NCBI RefSeq assembly: GCF_018257795.1
Contig: NZ_JAERJD010000009.1
Coordinates: forward strand, 1-64,000
Source of the DNA: Citrobacter sp. JGM124
GTDB lineage: Bacteria > Pseudomonadota > Gammaproteobacteria > Enterobacterales > Enterobacteriaceae
Length of the DNA: 64,000 bases
Direction of reading: 5' to 3'
The position numbers were made by a program, and so were the translations under genes. The notes under the pieces were generated by a model. That model had not been told where the DNA came from. It saw only the letters and a program-made list of their open reading frames with translations, and searched no databases. How positions within the stretch are numbered: the first letter of the stretch is position 1; each line of letters begins with the position of its first letter. Below are positions 27,724-37,086 of this stretch, one piece after another.

Positions 27724-29466
27724 TCATCGGGATATTTCATGTGGTTCAATCCAGATTGACGTAAAGTCAAACCAGCCTAAGTTATTTAAATGAATCCCCT
27801 GAGCTTGCTCGGAACCTGTGATATGCATCCAGTGATGAAACAAAGGCTGGAGCCAGCCATCGCTAATGATCTCTGCTGTCAGCTGTTGTGATGAAAGGCT
27901 TTTGTTTCGCCATTGTTGCTGCCAGTCGGCAAAACGTTGCTGATCGCCACCTGAGATAGAGATTTTCAGTAATGGCATTCCCAGTAACCACGCACCTACA
28001 TTCCACTTTTCTGGCAACGTAAAATTCACCGTACCCAGCCATATATCTGCCTGGCCTTCTCCTCTGGCCCAGGCATCATAAGGCAGTTCTATCGCTTCAA
28101 GGGTAATATGATGTGCGGCGAGTAGGTGCTGACAAGCCTCGACGAGTCTGGGGAGCTCCCAATGCTGGCAATGATAGGCCATGCGTAAATGCTGTGGCTG
28201 GTGAACAGGATCTCGTGACCAGGGATCACGCATCGGGCCGGAGACTATCTGATGATGCCAGTCTGGCAGTAAACTGGTGGCAGGCGACCACAAGGGACGG
28301 ATTTCTTTAGGCAGATTATGGAGGATCAGGGCAGGGGACAGGGTCTGCTGCAACCATCGGCGCTGTTCAATGCTTTGCCACCGGGGTGAGCGACTGTCAC
28401 ACAGCAAAAAGTATCCCCCTCTTTCCAGTATGCGATTATCGGCAGCCGCTGAAAAATCCTCCCCGTGGGCGGAAACATATTCCACGTCACTCATACTTGA
28501 ACTCAGCAAAGCGAAAGGGCGGGTAACATCACCCTGGCCGGTATTATCAAGGCAGGTGATGACTTCAATGGTATCCAGCAAGCTTCTGAAACCGAAATAG
28601 CGATCAAAGGCACTCAACACGAGGTGCCAGTCATTATTTTCCGTCACCTGATAAGGGCCGGTACCCACCGGATGTGAGGCAAAATTGCCACGCTGTAGGT
28701 GATCCGCAGGCAAAATCAGTGCGCCAGCATTAGCCAGGAGTAGGGGTAAGTTTTCATCCGGGTAGGCAAGTTCAATGATAATACTCAGCTCTCCCTGGGC
28801 CTCTATAGTGCGAAAATGCGAAAAGAGAGGACGCGTGGCACTGCGGCGTAGAGAGGCGACAACATCCTTACTGGTTAAAGGCGTTCCATCATGAAATAAG
28901 ACACCTGGGCGCAGAAAAAAACACCAGCATAATGGCGTGAGCTGGCGCCAGTGGTGGGCGAGCCCTTTTTTGACGCTTCCTGTGGTTTCATCAATACCTG
29001 TCAGGCCACTGAAGATTTGCTTGACCAGATGGACCTCTGAGCGGCGGAGTGGCGTTCCTGGATATAAATTATGCAGTGTTCGGTAGTAAGGAATACGCAG
29101 TGACTGGCGATCTTCATGAACACTGTATCCCATGCGGTTACGTAGCAACTGCGTCAGATACTGGCGGTCGTCACCAAGAACCGCCAGTACACCATGCATA
29201 TCATTGCGATCCAGTAGTCGTTCTGCTTTTGCCAGTATCAGGGCCTGTGAAGAATAGTGCAGTGTCAGACGCGCTCTGTGTCCTCTGCCGGGCTGACTGT
29301 GCCAGGTCAGCCAGCCGGCTTGCTGCATATGAATAATCAGTGTACGCATATGGCGTTTACTGCAATAGAGGATATCCGCCAGTTCCTGCAAGGTGGTAAA
29401 CACATCACGCTGCGGGAACATAGCTATAATCTTTTGGTAATGCTGTTCAAGACGTTGGATATTCAT
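27724..29466 (-). CDS. SgrR-family transcriptional regulator with solute-binding domain
   Basis: A 580-residue protein. The N-terminal SgrR_N winged helix (about 1–115; VFTTLQELADILYCSKRHMRTLIIHMQQAGWLTW) is followed by a family 5 solute-binding-protein-like domain (about 160–560; PLRRSEVHLVKQIFSGL ... HDGTPLTSKDVVASL ... HPVGTGPYQV). This is the architecture of SgrR and YbaE. It is not at the thiB/sgrS locus, so it is a paralogue rather than SgrR itself. It is transcribed divergently from the shikimate-dehydrogenase-like gene (96-bp gap) and may control it; the ligand is unknown. Confidence 0.88.
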   Translation of the reverse strand: MNIQRLEQHYQKIIAMFPQRDVFTTLQELADILYCSKRHMRTLIIHMQQAGWLTWHSQPGRGHRARLTLHYSSQALILAKAERLLDRNDMHGVLAVLGDDRQYLTQLLRNRMGYSVHEDRQSLRIPYYRTLHNLYPGTPLRRSEVHLVKQIFSGLTGIDETTGSVKKGLAHHWRQLTPLCWCFFLRPGVLFHDGTPLTSKDVVASLRRSATRPLFSHFRTIEAQGELSIIIELAYPDENLPLLLANAGALILPADHLQRGNFASHPVGTGPYQVTENNDWHLVLSAFDRYFGFRSLLDTIEVITCLDNTGQGDVTRPFALLSSSMSDVEYVSAHGEDFSAAADNRILERGGYFLLCDSRSPRWQSIEQRRWLQQTLSPALILHNLPKEIRPLWSPATSLLPDWHHQIVSGPMRDPWSRDPVHQPQHLRMAYHCQHWELPRLVEACQHLLAAHHITLEAIELPYDAWARGEGQADIWLGTVNFTLPEKWNVGAWLLGMPLLKISISGGDQQRFADWQQQWRNKSLSSQQLTAEIISDGWLQPLFHHWMHITGSEQAQGIHLNNLGWFDFTSIWIEPHEISR

Positions 29467-29562
29467 AAAAGGTGAACTTTAGACTGAGAAACACATCAAT
29501 TTTTTATTTCCTCTTTTTAAAGCAATATTTTTCTACAATCAATCGAATTAGCAGGGAATCCC

Positions 29563-30381
29563 ATGACAAGAATGATCGATAAAGAGACAAAAATCTGCAT
29601 GTCACTGGCAGCGAGGCCGACTAATTTCGGTACCCGTTTTCATAATTATTTGTATGATGCACTGAATCTGAACTACTTGTATAAAGCTTTTACCACCAAT
29701 GATTTAGGTGGTGCTATTACCGGAATTAAAGCGCTGGGTATCCGTGGCTGCGGTGTATCCATGCCGTTTAAACAGGCCTGTATTCCTTTTATTGATGAGC
29801 TTGATACCTCTGCGAGTGTGATCCACTCGGTTAACACTATCGTGAATACCGACGGTTATCTCAAAGGCTATAACACGGATTATATTGCCATTGAAACGCT
29901 GCTCAACCAGTATCGGGTTCCTGCAGGGCTGACTTTTGCTCTGAAAGGCAGCGGTGGTATGGCGAGTGCCGTTGCTTGTGCGTTAAAAAATCATGGTTTT
30001 ACCAAGGGCTATATTATTGCCCGTGACGATGAAAGTGGTCAGGCATTAGCTAAATCCCAGGGTTTTCAGCACAGTACAGATATGACTGGCGTAACTGCTG
30101 ACGTCCTGATTAACGCAACCCCACTGGGTATGGCAGGTGGGCCAGAATCGGAAACACTGGCTTTTTCACCTCAGGAAATTGATGCTGCAACGGTGATTTT
30201 TGATGTTGTTGCATTGCCTGCTGAAACCCCATTGATCCGTTATGCTCGTGCACACAACAAAGCGGTGATTAGCGGCGCAGAAGTGTTTGCCATTCAGGCT
30301 GTGGAGCAATTCAGCCTGTACACGGGAGTACGTCCATCGGATGACTTATTTGCCAGTGCAGCTGCCTATGCCAGGCAGTAG
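29563..30381 (+). CDS. Shikimate dehydrogenase-like protein (SDH-L / HI0607 type)
   Basis: A 272-residue AroE-superfamily protein. The N-terminal substrate domain carries SMPFKQ with catalytic Lys70 and GYNTDYIAI with Asp106; the NADP Rossmann loop is LKGSGGMASAV, and the C-terminal helix has GAEVFAIQAVEQFSLYTG. The N-terminus CMSLAARPTNFGTRFHNYLYDAL differs from true AroE and resembles the HI0607 subgroup, which has weak shikimate activity and an unknown physiological substrate. So it is unlikely to be the housekeeping AroE. It is divergent from the SgrR-like regulator. ATG 29563 has AGGGA five bases upstream; ATG 29572 is an alternative. Confidence 0.85.
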   Translation: MTRMIDKETKICMSLAARPTNFGTRFHNYLYDALNLNYLYKAFTTNDLGGAITGIKALGIRGCGVSMPFKQACIPFIDELDTSASVIHSVNTIVNTDGYLKGYNTDYIAIETLLNQYRVPAGLTFALKGSGGMASAVACALKNHGFTKGYIIARDDESGQALAKSQGFQHSTDMTGVTADVLINATPLGMAGGPESETLAFSPQEIDAATVIFDVVALPAETPLIRYARAHNKAVISGAEVFAIQAVEQFSLYTGVRPSDDLFASAAAYARQ

Positions 30382-30504
30382 GGGATAAACATTCTGGCTG
30401 GAGTCGCGTTTTTATTGCGGGGTTACTGTGATTTTTACTCCGCTGCTCGATGGCTTCCGGGAGAGGCGTTTTGCTGTCGTGTCGTAGAGGCAGAAAGCAG
30501 TCAG

Positions 30505-30528
30505 GATAGCGGCAACCCTGCCGCTATC
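30505..30528. terminator. Bidirectional hairpin between the SDH-like gene and glsA
   Basis: The perfect 10-bp stem GATAGCGGCA / TGCCGCTATC with an ACCC loop lies 12 bp from the end of glsA. It probably terminates both convergent transcripts. Confidence 0.75.
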
Positions 30529-30540
30529 TCCGTCAGACCA

Positions 30541-31473
30541 TTAACACTGGTATAAATTCAGCTTAAGGGCCTGGGCAACTGCAGCAGCCATTTTCTGCCC
30601 ACGAACACTGTTGCCAACAGGATCGAGTGGCGGTGAGAAGGCCGCAATAGCGAGTTTGCCTGGGGCGATAGTTAAGATACCACCACCCACCCCACTTTTA
30701 CCGGGTAACCCTACGGTATAAGCCCAGTCACCAGAGCTGTCATACATCCCTTCCATGGTCATTTCTGCGAGGATCGCCGGGCAGTTAGCTGCGGTTAATA
30801 CTTGCTCATTGGTTACCGGATTGCGCCCGCCCGAGGCAATTGTCGCCCCAAGAGTCGCGAGTTCAACCGTATTGAGTAGCGTGGAACACTGACGGGTATA
30901 CACATCGCAAGCTTCCATTGGGTCACTGTACATAAACCCCGCGGAGTAAAGTAACCAGGCGATGCCCTTGTTATGGAAATTGGTGGTCTGTTCTGACTGG
31001 TTAAGCTCATCACTGATCGCCACTTGTGATGATGTTAACCGCTGTTGCATTTTCAGAATTCGTTGCCAGCGCTCCTCTGCTGAACTGGCTTTTACCAGGC
31101 TGGTTGTTGCCATTGCGCCGGCATTGACCAGAGGGGACAAGGGTTTATCACCGTGTAGCTCTAACGCCATGACGGAGTTAAACGGCAAGCCTGTAGGATC
31201 AGCGCCGATTTTTTGTTGAATAGTCTGGGGGTCAAAATCCTCCAGAGCCAGTGCCAGGGTACAGACTTTGGAAATAGACTCAATGGCAAAGCGGTAAGCG
31301 GTATCACCCGCGGTAAAAATATCACCTTTAGCAGTGACTACCGCCAGCCCGGAAAGGCTGGGATCCACACCCGCGAGGAAAGGAATATAGTCTGCATTTT
31401 TTCCGCCGGTCTCCTGACCGAAAGAGTGATAGGCATCATTGACTGCAGACTGGATAGCATCATGCTCTAACAT
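30541..31473 (-). CDS. glsA: Glutaminase A
   Basis: A 310-residue beta-lactamase-fold glutaminase, the length of E. coli GlsA1 (YbaS). The start at ATG 31473 is set by CAGGAGT upstream; the longer frame is not used. The catalytic SxxK is Ser66–Lys69 in AIESISKVCTL, followed by NAGAMATTSL and the KSGVGGGI loop. It converts glutamine to glutamate and ammonia, which neutralises cytoplasmic protons. Paired with gadC upstream on the same strand, it forms the glutamine-dependent acid-resistance module known from E. coli YbaS–GadC. Confidence 0.95.
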   Translation of the reverse strand: MLEHDAIQSAVNDAYHSFGQETGGKNADYIPFLAGVDPSLSGLAVVTAKGDIFTAGDTAYRFAIESISKVCTLALALEDFDPQTIQQKIGADPTGLPFNSVMALELHGDKPLSPLVNAGAMATTSLVKASSAEERWQRILKMQQRLTSSQVAISDELNQSEQTTNFHNKGIAWLLYSAGFMYSDPMEACDVYTRQCSTLLNTVELATLGATIASGGRNPVTNEQVLTAANCPAILAEMTMEGMYDSSGDWAYTVGLPGKSGVGGGILTIAPGKLAIAAFSPPLDPVGNSVRGQKMAAAVAQALKLNLYQC

Positions 31474-31550
31474 AAAATTGACTCCTGTGAATGCATTATA
31501 AAAAGGTCGCAATAACAAACGGTGTGCTGGTCTCCCGGTAAGGAAAATAG

Positions 31551-31587
31551 CCCGCCGTCACGGCACTCTTGTGCACATAACGGCGGG
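31551..31587 (-). terminator. Hairpin in the gadC–glsA intergenic gap
   Basis: The 8-bp stem CCCGCCGT / ACGGCGGG is flanked by complementary AAAATAGC and GCTATTTT, and lies just after the gadC stop. On the minus strand it is followed by CTATTTTCC. It may partly terminate gadC messages and lower glsA expression, or stabilise mRNA ends. Confidence 0.6.
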
Positions 31588-31595
31588 AGAGTTTG

Positions 31596-33146
31596 CTATT
31601 TTTTATCGTTAGAACTGTTTCCCTGTTGATCGTCAGGGATCAGGTGGTGGGTAGAACGCGCCCGGGGATGAATAAAGAAATGGTTCGCCGGTGCATTGTG
31701 CGTTTTGATAGGTACCATTGTGACACCCGTCTCTTTGCCTTTTTTGTCATGAACAGCATAGATAACAAAAGGTATCAGGAAAATCACAATAAAGCTTATT
31801 GTCAGGATCATGACATAGGTATCAGCACTGCCGCCTGCCGGTAAGGAACTTGGCGGGAAGAATGAAACAACAAATGCCAGAACAGAAATAATGAAACCAG
31901 CACAAGCGATTAGCAGTTTAAAACCGTTACCCCCTGGCACATTAAAAGCACGTTTTTTCTCTGGTTGTTTACGGACCAGGTGAATGTAACCGAGGAACAG
32001 CATAAAGTAGCTGCACAGGTAAATGACTACGGTTAATGCTAACGCAATCAGGAATGACATATTACCGCCACCACCGGTATTGGTTAACACAATCAGTGCC
32101 ACAGAGGTTAGCAGTAACTGAGAAATCACCAGAGTGACGGGCACGCCATTCTTATTCACCTTCGCAAAAGATTTCGGCAGGATCCCTTTCTGAGCAGCCA
32201 CATACATGCCGCGAGAAGGGCCAACAATCCATGCCGCAATTTCAGCCAGAACGCCTAATACTAATAAAGCGGCAATGATTCTTGCTACCCATTCTGCTGA
32301 GGTGCTGAAGTGGCTGATTAATAGCTCAAAGGTCTGGACGACACCCGCAGATAAGTTAATTTCATCCCCAGGGATAACCGAGGCAACAGAAAGACCACCG
32401 ATAGAGCTCAGGCAAATCGCGGCTATCATCAGCAACAGCATGGCGATAGGGTAGTCCCGCCCTGGGTTTTTCATTTCATTCACATGCGTTGCTGAGGCTT
32501 CTACTCCCATATAGCTCAGGATAAACGCCACGAATACTACCAGTGTGCCTATCTGAGTAAAGTCAGGGAAGAAGGTCTCTGTACTCATTTCGATTGCCAG
32601 CGGAGCGCCGCTTGCCAGATAGCAAATGGCCAGTACCAGCAAAATCAGCGACGGTAACAGAATACCGGCAAAGAACCCGAGCTTGGCGATTGATGCTGTG
32701 TATTTTGTGCCACCAAATTGAGTAAATGCTAATACCCATAGGATAACTAACGCCGCGATTGTCTTAAGCAGAGGGTCGGTATTCAGTTCTGGCCAGTTAA
32801 GAATATAAGACAGGGCCCCGAGTACGAAATAGAGCATGGGCAGGAAACCGATGGCAATTTCTAAATAGGTGAAAGAAATCGCCGCAAACCCCCAACGTTC
32901 TCCTAATGTATTAGAAACCCAGGCGAATATTCCGCCTTCTTCCCAACCTTCTACAGTGGCCATTTCAGCGGCACAGAGTGCGACGGGAATAAACCAGAGA
33001 AACCCTCCCAGTAATAAAAAGAAGACCAGACTAAAACCCGACGTTGCGAACGTCGGATATTCATAGACGGCCATAACCATCGATGCGGTGATTGCGAAAA
33101 AACCGATCAGTGTCAGTTGTTTCGCAGCTGGAGTTGCTGTTGCCAT
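31596..33146 (-). CDS. gadC: Glutamate (glutamine):GABA antiporter GadC
   Basis: A 516-residue APC-superfamily transporter with 12 hydrophobic helices and the GadC signature [22 protein letters not shown] region. The C-terminal extension ends in [20 protein letters not shown], matching the pH-gated C-plug of E. coli GadC (HFFLHPRARSPHY). It sits in the inner membrane and imports Glu or Gln in exchange for GABA or Glu at low pH. Here it is followed by glsA rather than preceded by an intact gadB; a possible gadB-like fragment lies 147 bp upstream. Confidence 0.94.
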   Translation of the reverse strand: MATATPAAKQLTLIGFFAITASMVMAVYEYPTFATSGFSLVFFLLLGGFLWFIPVALCAAEMATVEGWEEGGIFAWVSNTLGERWGFAAISFTYLEIAIGFLPMLYFVLGALSYILNWPELNTDPLLKTIAALVILWVLAFTQFGGTKYTASIAKLGFFAGILLPSLILLVLAICYLASGAPLAIEMSTETFFPDFTQIGTLVVFVAFILSYMGVEASATHVNEMKNPGRDYPIAMLLLMIAAICLSSIGGLSVASVIPGDEINLSAGVVQTFELLISHFSTSAEWVARIIAALLVLGVLAEIAAWIVGPSRGMYVAAQKGILPKSFAKVNKNGVPVTLVISQLLLTSVALIVLTNTGGGGNMSFLIALALTVVIYLCSYFMLFLGYIHLVRKQPEKKRAFNVPGGNGFKLLIACAGFIISVLAFVVSFFPPSSLPAGGSADTYVMILTISFIVIFLIPFVIYAVHDKKGKETGVTMVPIKTHNAPANHFFIHPRARSTHHLIPDDQQGNSSNDKK

Positions 33147-33293
33147 AAGTTTTGTCCCTAAGTGAATGCTGTCAATAATAACAATGACTTTTATTGCCTT
33201 GATTACCGGCTACCCGTATAACCGAACCTTTCTGAGCAGTAAGAATGGTTCCTCTGGATAATTTGCATTGCTGACTAGTCACGACCATAACGC

Positions 33294-33647
33294 TTAACAA
33301 GTCTCAGCTGTGGTGAAAAGCCGCTCCCTCTTTTCCGTCAGAGAAATACTGAGCGGATGACTATCAAAGTAGACCAACATACCTTGTACGATTAAATCTT
33401 CACGAGCTGCAGGTATTGAACAGGCTGGAACCTGCCTGCCGGGATTCTGTGGTGTAGCCCGACGGAAGGTGGCAAGGTTCTGGGCGGTATTCGTATCCAG
33501 AAGATCATCGCACATCACATTAAAGAGACTGCGGGGATCTGGCGTCATAACAGGTAATGTTTTTTGTGGGGGCGAGTGAGATAATATCAGTGAGGCGTAA
33601 GTATTATCTAATTCGCTGTAATATGAAGATAAAACATCCTTTACCAT
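33294..33647 (-). pseudogene. Possible N-terminal remnant of glutamate decarboxylase upstream of gadC
   Basis: A 117-codon frame from ATG 33647 (a TTG start 27 bp earlier is in frame). Residues around 40–65 read LFNVMCDDLLDTNTAQNLATF, which resembles the segment INDELYLDGNARQNLATF near the N-terminus of GadA/GadB: over DTNTAQNLATF, 8 of 11 residues agree. The rest, including the PLP-lysine region, is absent and the C-terminus does not match GadB. Its place just upstream of gadC, where gadB sits in E. coli, supports a decayed gadB. It could instead be a small unrelated gene; confidence is limited. Confidence 0.35.
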
Positions 33648-34238
33648 GTTAAAACGCCCCTCAATTTTTCGCAAACTGTTCGGGAAACATCCTGCTGATA
33701 ACTTACGTATCTTTTCTAATATAGATAATATCTTGAGAAAGGCACCAGATTATTTTTAATTATCTGTTAAAAATAATTCCACAGGATGAAATGTAATATC
33801 TTTGATATATCCTACATTTTCACGCTGATGGCTGTTTTTAACGTGAGCAGGCGTAATGTTATCGCCATGATATTCAGATGAGAATGGTTTCTTTTTGCAA
33901 AAGCCAGGGGGGGGGGTAACTTGGGGCAACCCAATATTTTTAAACGTATTTTTCAGATGACGTCGTCACTCAAAAAGACACGCTGCAGGTATTATCATAA
34001 TAAAAAACAATACGATAACAGGCGGATATATATGATAAAACCATTGAAATAATATGGTTATAGAAATGATTCAGCATAATATATCGGTGACGGCTATTTT
34101 TTATAATATATAATATTCCCAGCCTGCTTAATATTTCTCAGTCAGAAGTAAGTTATTTTCCCTGGTATTTTACACGGTGGTAGAAGCTCCTGGCCGTCTG
34201 ACGTGGCATTCAGCGACCAGGGCGAGTCAATGTGGCGA
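33648..34238. other. AT-rich intergenic region with a G10 homopolymer
   Basis: About 590 bp without a supportable gene, very AT-rich at both ends. A run of ten G lies at 33907–33916. The region should contain the promoter for the gadC-side genes. Confidence 0.5.
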
Positions 34239-35147
34239 TTAGCTCTGAGCCTGTTGCCAGGCATGTTGCAAAAATTCGCGACACTGACGTTCGTTATCCC
34301 AGAGATCGTCCTGTTTTGTGGTTCGCATTTCGATTGCGATGGATATGGGGGCGAGCTCTTTAGGAAGTTCAAGCTGCATTGCGGTTTTGATAATCTGTGC
34401 CGCTGACGCCAGGGTAAGGAATCCTGGTTCGCCAAATTTCATGTGATAATCTCCATACCCTTGGGCCTGTGGATCAAGGATAGCGTTAGCCAAATGCAGT
34501 TGTGAGATCAGCGGTGCTGCCAGTGTCAGTGATGCCACAAGATCTTCCTGATTCAGCGCGACATGGGCGCTATCCCAGGCGAGGTACAGTTTTGGACAGT
34601 CTGCTCGCAGGGCTTTCATCCATGCTACTGTTTCATCCGTTGGGCCAATAAGCTGACATTTATGTGCAAAGCGGTCGAGGGGCTCCACTTGCAGTATCAT
34701 GTTGTCATACTGGCTGACTACTTCCCCAATGCGCACAAGCGCTTCCCCAAAGCCCTTTTTAGCGTCTTCACGATGGGTGTCACCGGGGTCACTACCGCTT
34801 ACGAGGGAGAGTTTACTGGTGCCGCATTCTGCCGCCAAGTGTACCAATTCACAGGCCCGACGAATGGATTTCTCCCGTAATTCAGGGTCCAGGCTGCTGA
34901 GGTTGAGATGGTCTTTCAATAACTCGAAGGTTAACCATTGGGTGACATGTAAAGGGTGTTTTTCAGCGAGCTGACGAATATTTTTAGCGATATGCGACTG
35001 ATGGATAATACCTGTCTCGAATCCTTGATAATAATCGATGCTGGCGATTCTTTGAATCACATGCAGCATTGCATTTTCATCACCGGCCAGTGGGAAAAAA
35101 AGCTCGGCAATGTGTGCGGAAGGATATAACTCAGTGGTTATTTTCAT
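34239..35147 (-). CDS. Sugar phosphate isomerase/epimerase-like TIM barrel protein
   Basis: A 302-residue protein of the xylose-isomerase-like TIM barrel (AP endonuclease 2) superfamily. Likely metal-binding positions are in ILQVEPLDRF (Glu), LAWDSAHVAL (Asp/His), QLHLANAI (His) and ISIAIEMRT (Glu). A strong AGGAGG precedes ATG 35147. Such proteins isomerise or epimerise sugars or inositol derivatives; the substrate is unknown. It lies downstream of the aco operon on the same strand but across a 532-bp gap with a terminator, so it is probably a separate unit. Confidence 0.8.
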   Translation of the reverse strand: MKITTELYPSAHIAELFFPLAGDENAMLHVIQRIASIDYYQGFETGIIHQSHIAKNIRQLAEKHPLHVTQWLTFELLKDHLNLSSLDPELREKSIRRACELVHLAAECGTSKLSLVSGSDPGDTHREDAKKGFGEALVRIGEVVSQYDNMILQVEPLDRFAHKCQLIGPTDETVAWMKALRADCPKLYLAWDSAHVALNQEDLVASLTLAAPLISQLHLANAILDPQAQGYGDYHMKFGEPGFLTLASAAQIIKTAMQLELPKELAPISIAIEMRTTKQDDLWDNERQCREFLQHAWQQAQS

Positions 35148-35679
35148 ATGAACTCCTCCTTATAAGGCAGGGTAAGGGTATCGCAATAGGGAAAGAAGGG
35201 ATGCGTGAACACTTTAATTGCATGTGAGCATTTGATCAAACAGATAACGTGGGAGAGATCATAACTTTGACACTGATCGCACTTTACTGTTGTGTCAAAA
35301 TCCGCTTGCTGAATATGCCTGGGTTAAACCGTCATTCTATTGGTGGTAAATGGGGGAGGATCGCGTGCTGTGATATCTTTTTTATTGTTTTTATTTGAAA
35401 ATTTATTTTTTTCTTTTTAAAAAAAGTGAAGTCTACGCGGCAGATTTTATTATTAAAGTAACAGGTATTTTTGATTATTGTGATTAATGCTCTAATAATC
35501 AGATATTTTTTCTCTTTTTATTCTCTTTATAATGAATTGCATTGACGACCTTTCTGGCCATTTTGCATTGAACTATTGATGTGTTGTTATTCATATGAGC
35601 TGGTGGCGGGAGGGGACAAAGAGGGGCAGTTTCCTGCCCCGATAAACCTTTATCTGGTGTTGCTTAACTGATCATGGCG
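35148..35679. other. Intergenic region between TIM-barrel gene and acoD, with terminator
   Basis: A 532-bp AT-rich stretch with no gene seen. At 35623–35640 the perfect 7-bp hairpin GGGGCAG/CTGCCCC with a TTTC loop, followed on the minus strand by TCTTTG, probably terminates the aco operon. The remainder likely carries the promoter of the TIM-barrel gene. Confidence 0.6.
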
Positions 35680-37077
35680 TCACTGATGTAGTGCCCGTCC
35701 ATTTGCCGCAAGGATAGATTCCCCCATAGCTTCAGAGAGGGTTGGATGGGCGAACATAACCCCCAGTAAACTCTCATCAGTGGCTTCAAGACTGTGGGCA
35801 ATACCAAAACCCTGGATCTGCTCCGTGACTTGCGCCCCCACCATATGAGCTCCTAATAGCTCCCCGGTACTGGCATCGAAGAGTGTTTTCACGAAACCTT
35901 CCGATTCATCACTGGCCAGTGCCTTGCCGTTCCCCTGGTAAGCAAATTTACCGATTTTTAGTGGTCGGCCACTGGCACGGGCAGCGGCTTCAGTCATCCC
36001 CAGGCTGGCAACTTGTGGCCTTGCATAAGTGCAGCCAGGCACAAAATTACGATCCAGGGGATGTGTGCCAGCAATGCCAGCCAGTGCCTCGACGCAAAGA
36101 ATTCCCTCATGACTGGCCTTATGCGCCAGGCATGGTGGGCCAGCAACATCACCGATGGCATAAAGACCAAAGAGATTTGTGCGACAAACGGGATCAGTCT
36201 TGATGAAGCCCCGATCCAGTTCCACGCCAAGGGCTTCCAGGCCAAGTCCTTCAATATTGGGCTGAACACCGACCGCCAGCAGAACATGTTCAACCTCCAC
36301 TTGCAGCGCCTCATTGGGGCCCTGCAAGGTACAGCACACACCTGTGCCGGAAATATGCACTGCTTTGACCTGGGTTTGGGTATGAATATGAATCCCCCGT
36401 TTTTCAAATGACTTGCGCACGACAGATGAGACTTCGGCATCTTCAACCGGGAGGATTTGCCCTGCCAGTTCGACCAGCGTAACCTCACAGCCAAGGTCAT
36501 GATAGAGGCTGGCGAATTCGACTCCAATGGCACCAGAGCCGATAATCAGTAAAGACTTTGGTAAACGCCTGGGCTTTAATGCTTCAAAGTAGGTCCAAAT
36601 GTGCTCCCCGTCTGGTGTGATGCCAGGTAATGCCCGGGGGCGGGCGCCGGTAGCGAGAATAATATGGTCGGCATGAAGGTGATGCTGGCTCCCCTCAGCA
36701 TCAGTCACTGACACTAACCCTTTAGCCGCAAGATGTGCCGTGCCACTAATCACGGTCACACCATTCTTTTTCAAAAGATACTCAACACCGCTGGTGAGTC
36801 GCTGGGATACTGTTCGGCTGAATTGCACCAGTTTTTGCAAATCAAAGCTCACATCACCGGTGCTGAAACCGACTTGACTTGCCTGTTTGATCGTATGCGC
36901 CACCTCTGCTCCGTGGAGCAGAGCCTTCGTGGGGATGCATCCCCAGTTCAGACAAATCCCTCCCAAATGCTGTTTTTCGATAACCGCTGTGCGCAGCCCT
37001 AATTGGGCTGCCCGGATGGCAGCGACGTATCCCCCAGGACCACCACCGATCACCAATACATCATATTTTTCATTCAT
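35680..37077 (-). CDS. acoD: Dihydrolipoyl dehydrogenase of the acetoin dehydrogenase complex (E3)
   Basis: A 465-residue flavoprotein. The FAD loop is VIGGGPGGYVAA, the redox disulfide Cys42/Cys47 is in GGICLNWGCIPTKALL, the NAD loop is LIIGSGAIGVEF, and the C-terminal His–Glu pair is in FAHPTLSEAMGE. It reoxidises the lipoyl groups of the E2 subunit and passes electrons to NAD+. It is the last gene of acoABCD; this dedicated E3 saves the operon from relying on the housekeeping Lpd. It follows acoC by 9 bp. Confidence 0.93.
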   Translation of the reverse strand: MNEKYDVLVIGGGPGGYVAAIRAAQLGLRTAVIEKQHLGGICLNWGCIPTKALLHGAEVAHTIKQASQVGFSTGDVSFDLQKLVQFSRTVSQRLTSGVEYLLKKNGVTVISGTAHLAAKGLVSVTDAEGSQHHLHADHIILATGARPRALPGITPDGEHIWTYFEALKPRRLPKSLLIIGSGAIGVEFASLYHDLGCEVTLVELAGQILPVEDAEVSSVVRKSFEKRGIHIHTQTQVKAVHISGTGVCCTLQGPNEALQVEVEHVLLAVGVQPNIEGLGLEALGVELDRGFIKTDPVCRTNLFGLYAIGDVAGPPCLAHKASHEGILCVEALAGIAGTHPLDRNFVPGCTYARPQVASLGMTEAAARASGRPLKIGKFAYQGNGKALASDESEGFVKTLFDASTGELLGAHMVGAQVTEQIQGFGIAHSLEATDESLLGVMFAHPTLSEAMGESILAANGRALHQ

Positions 37078-37086
37078 GATGGCCCC

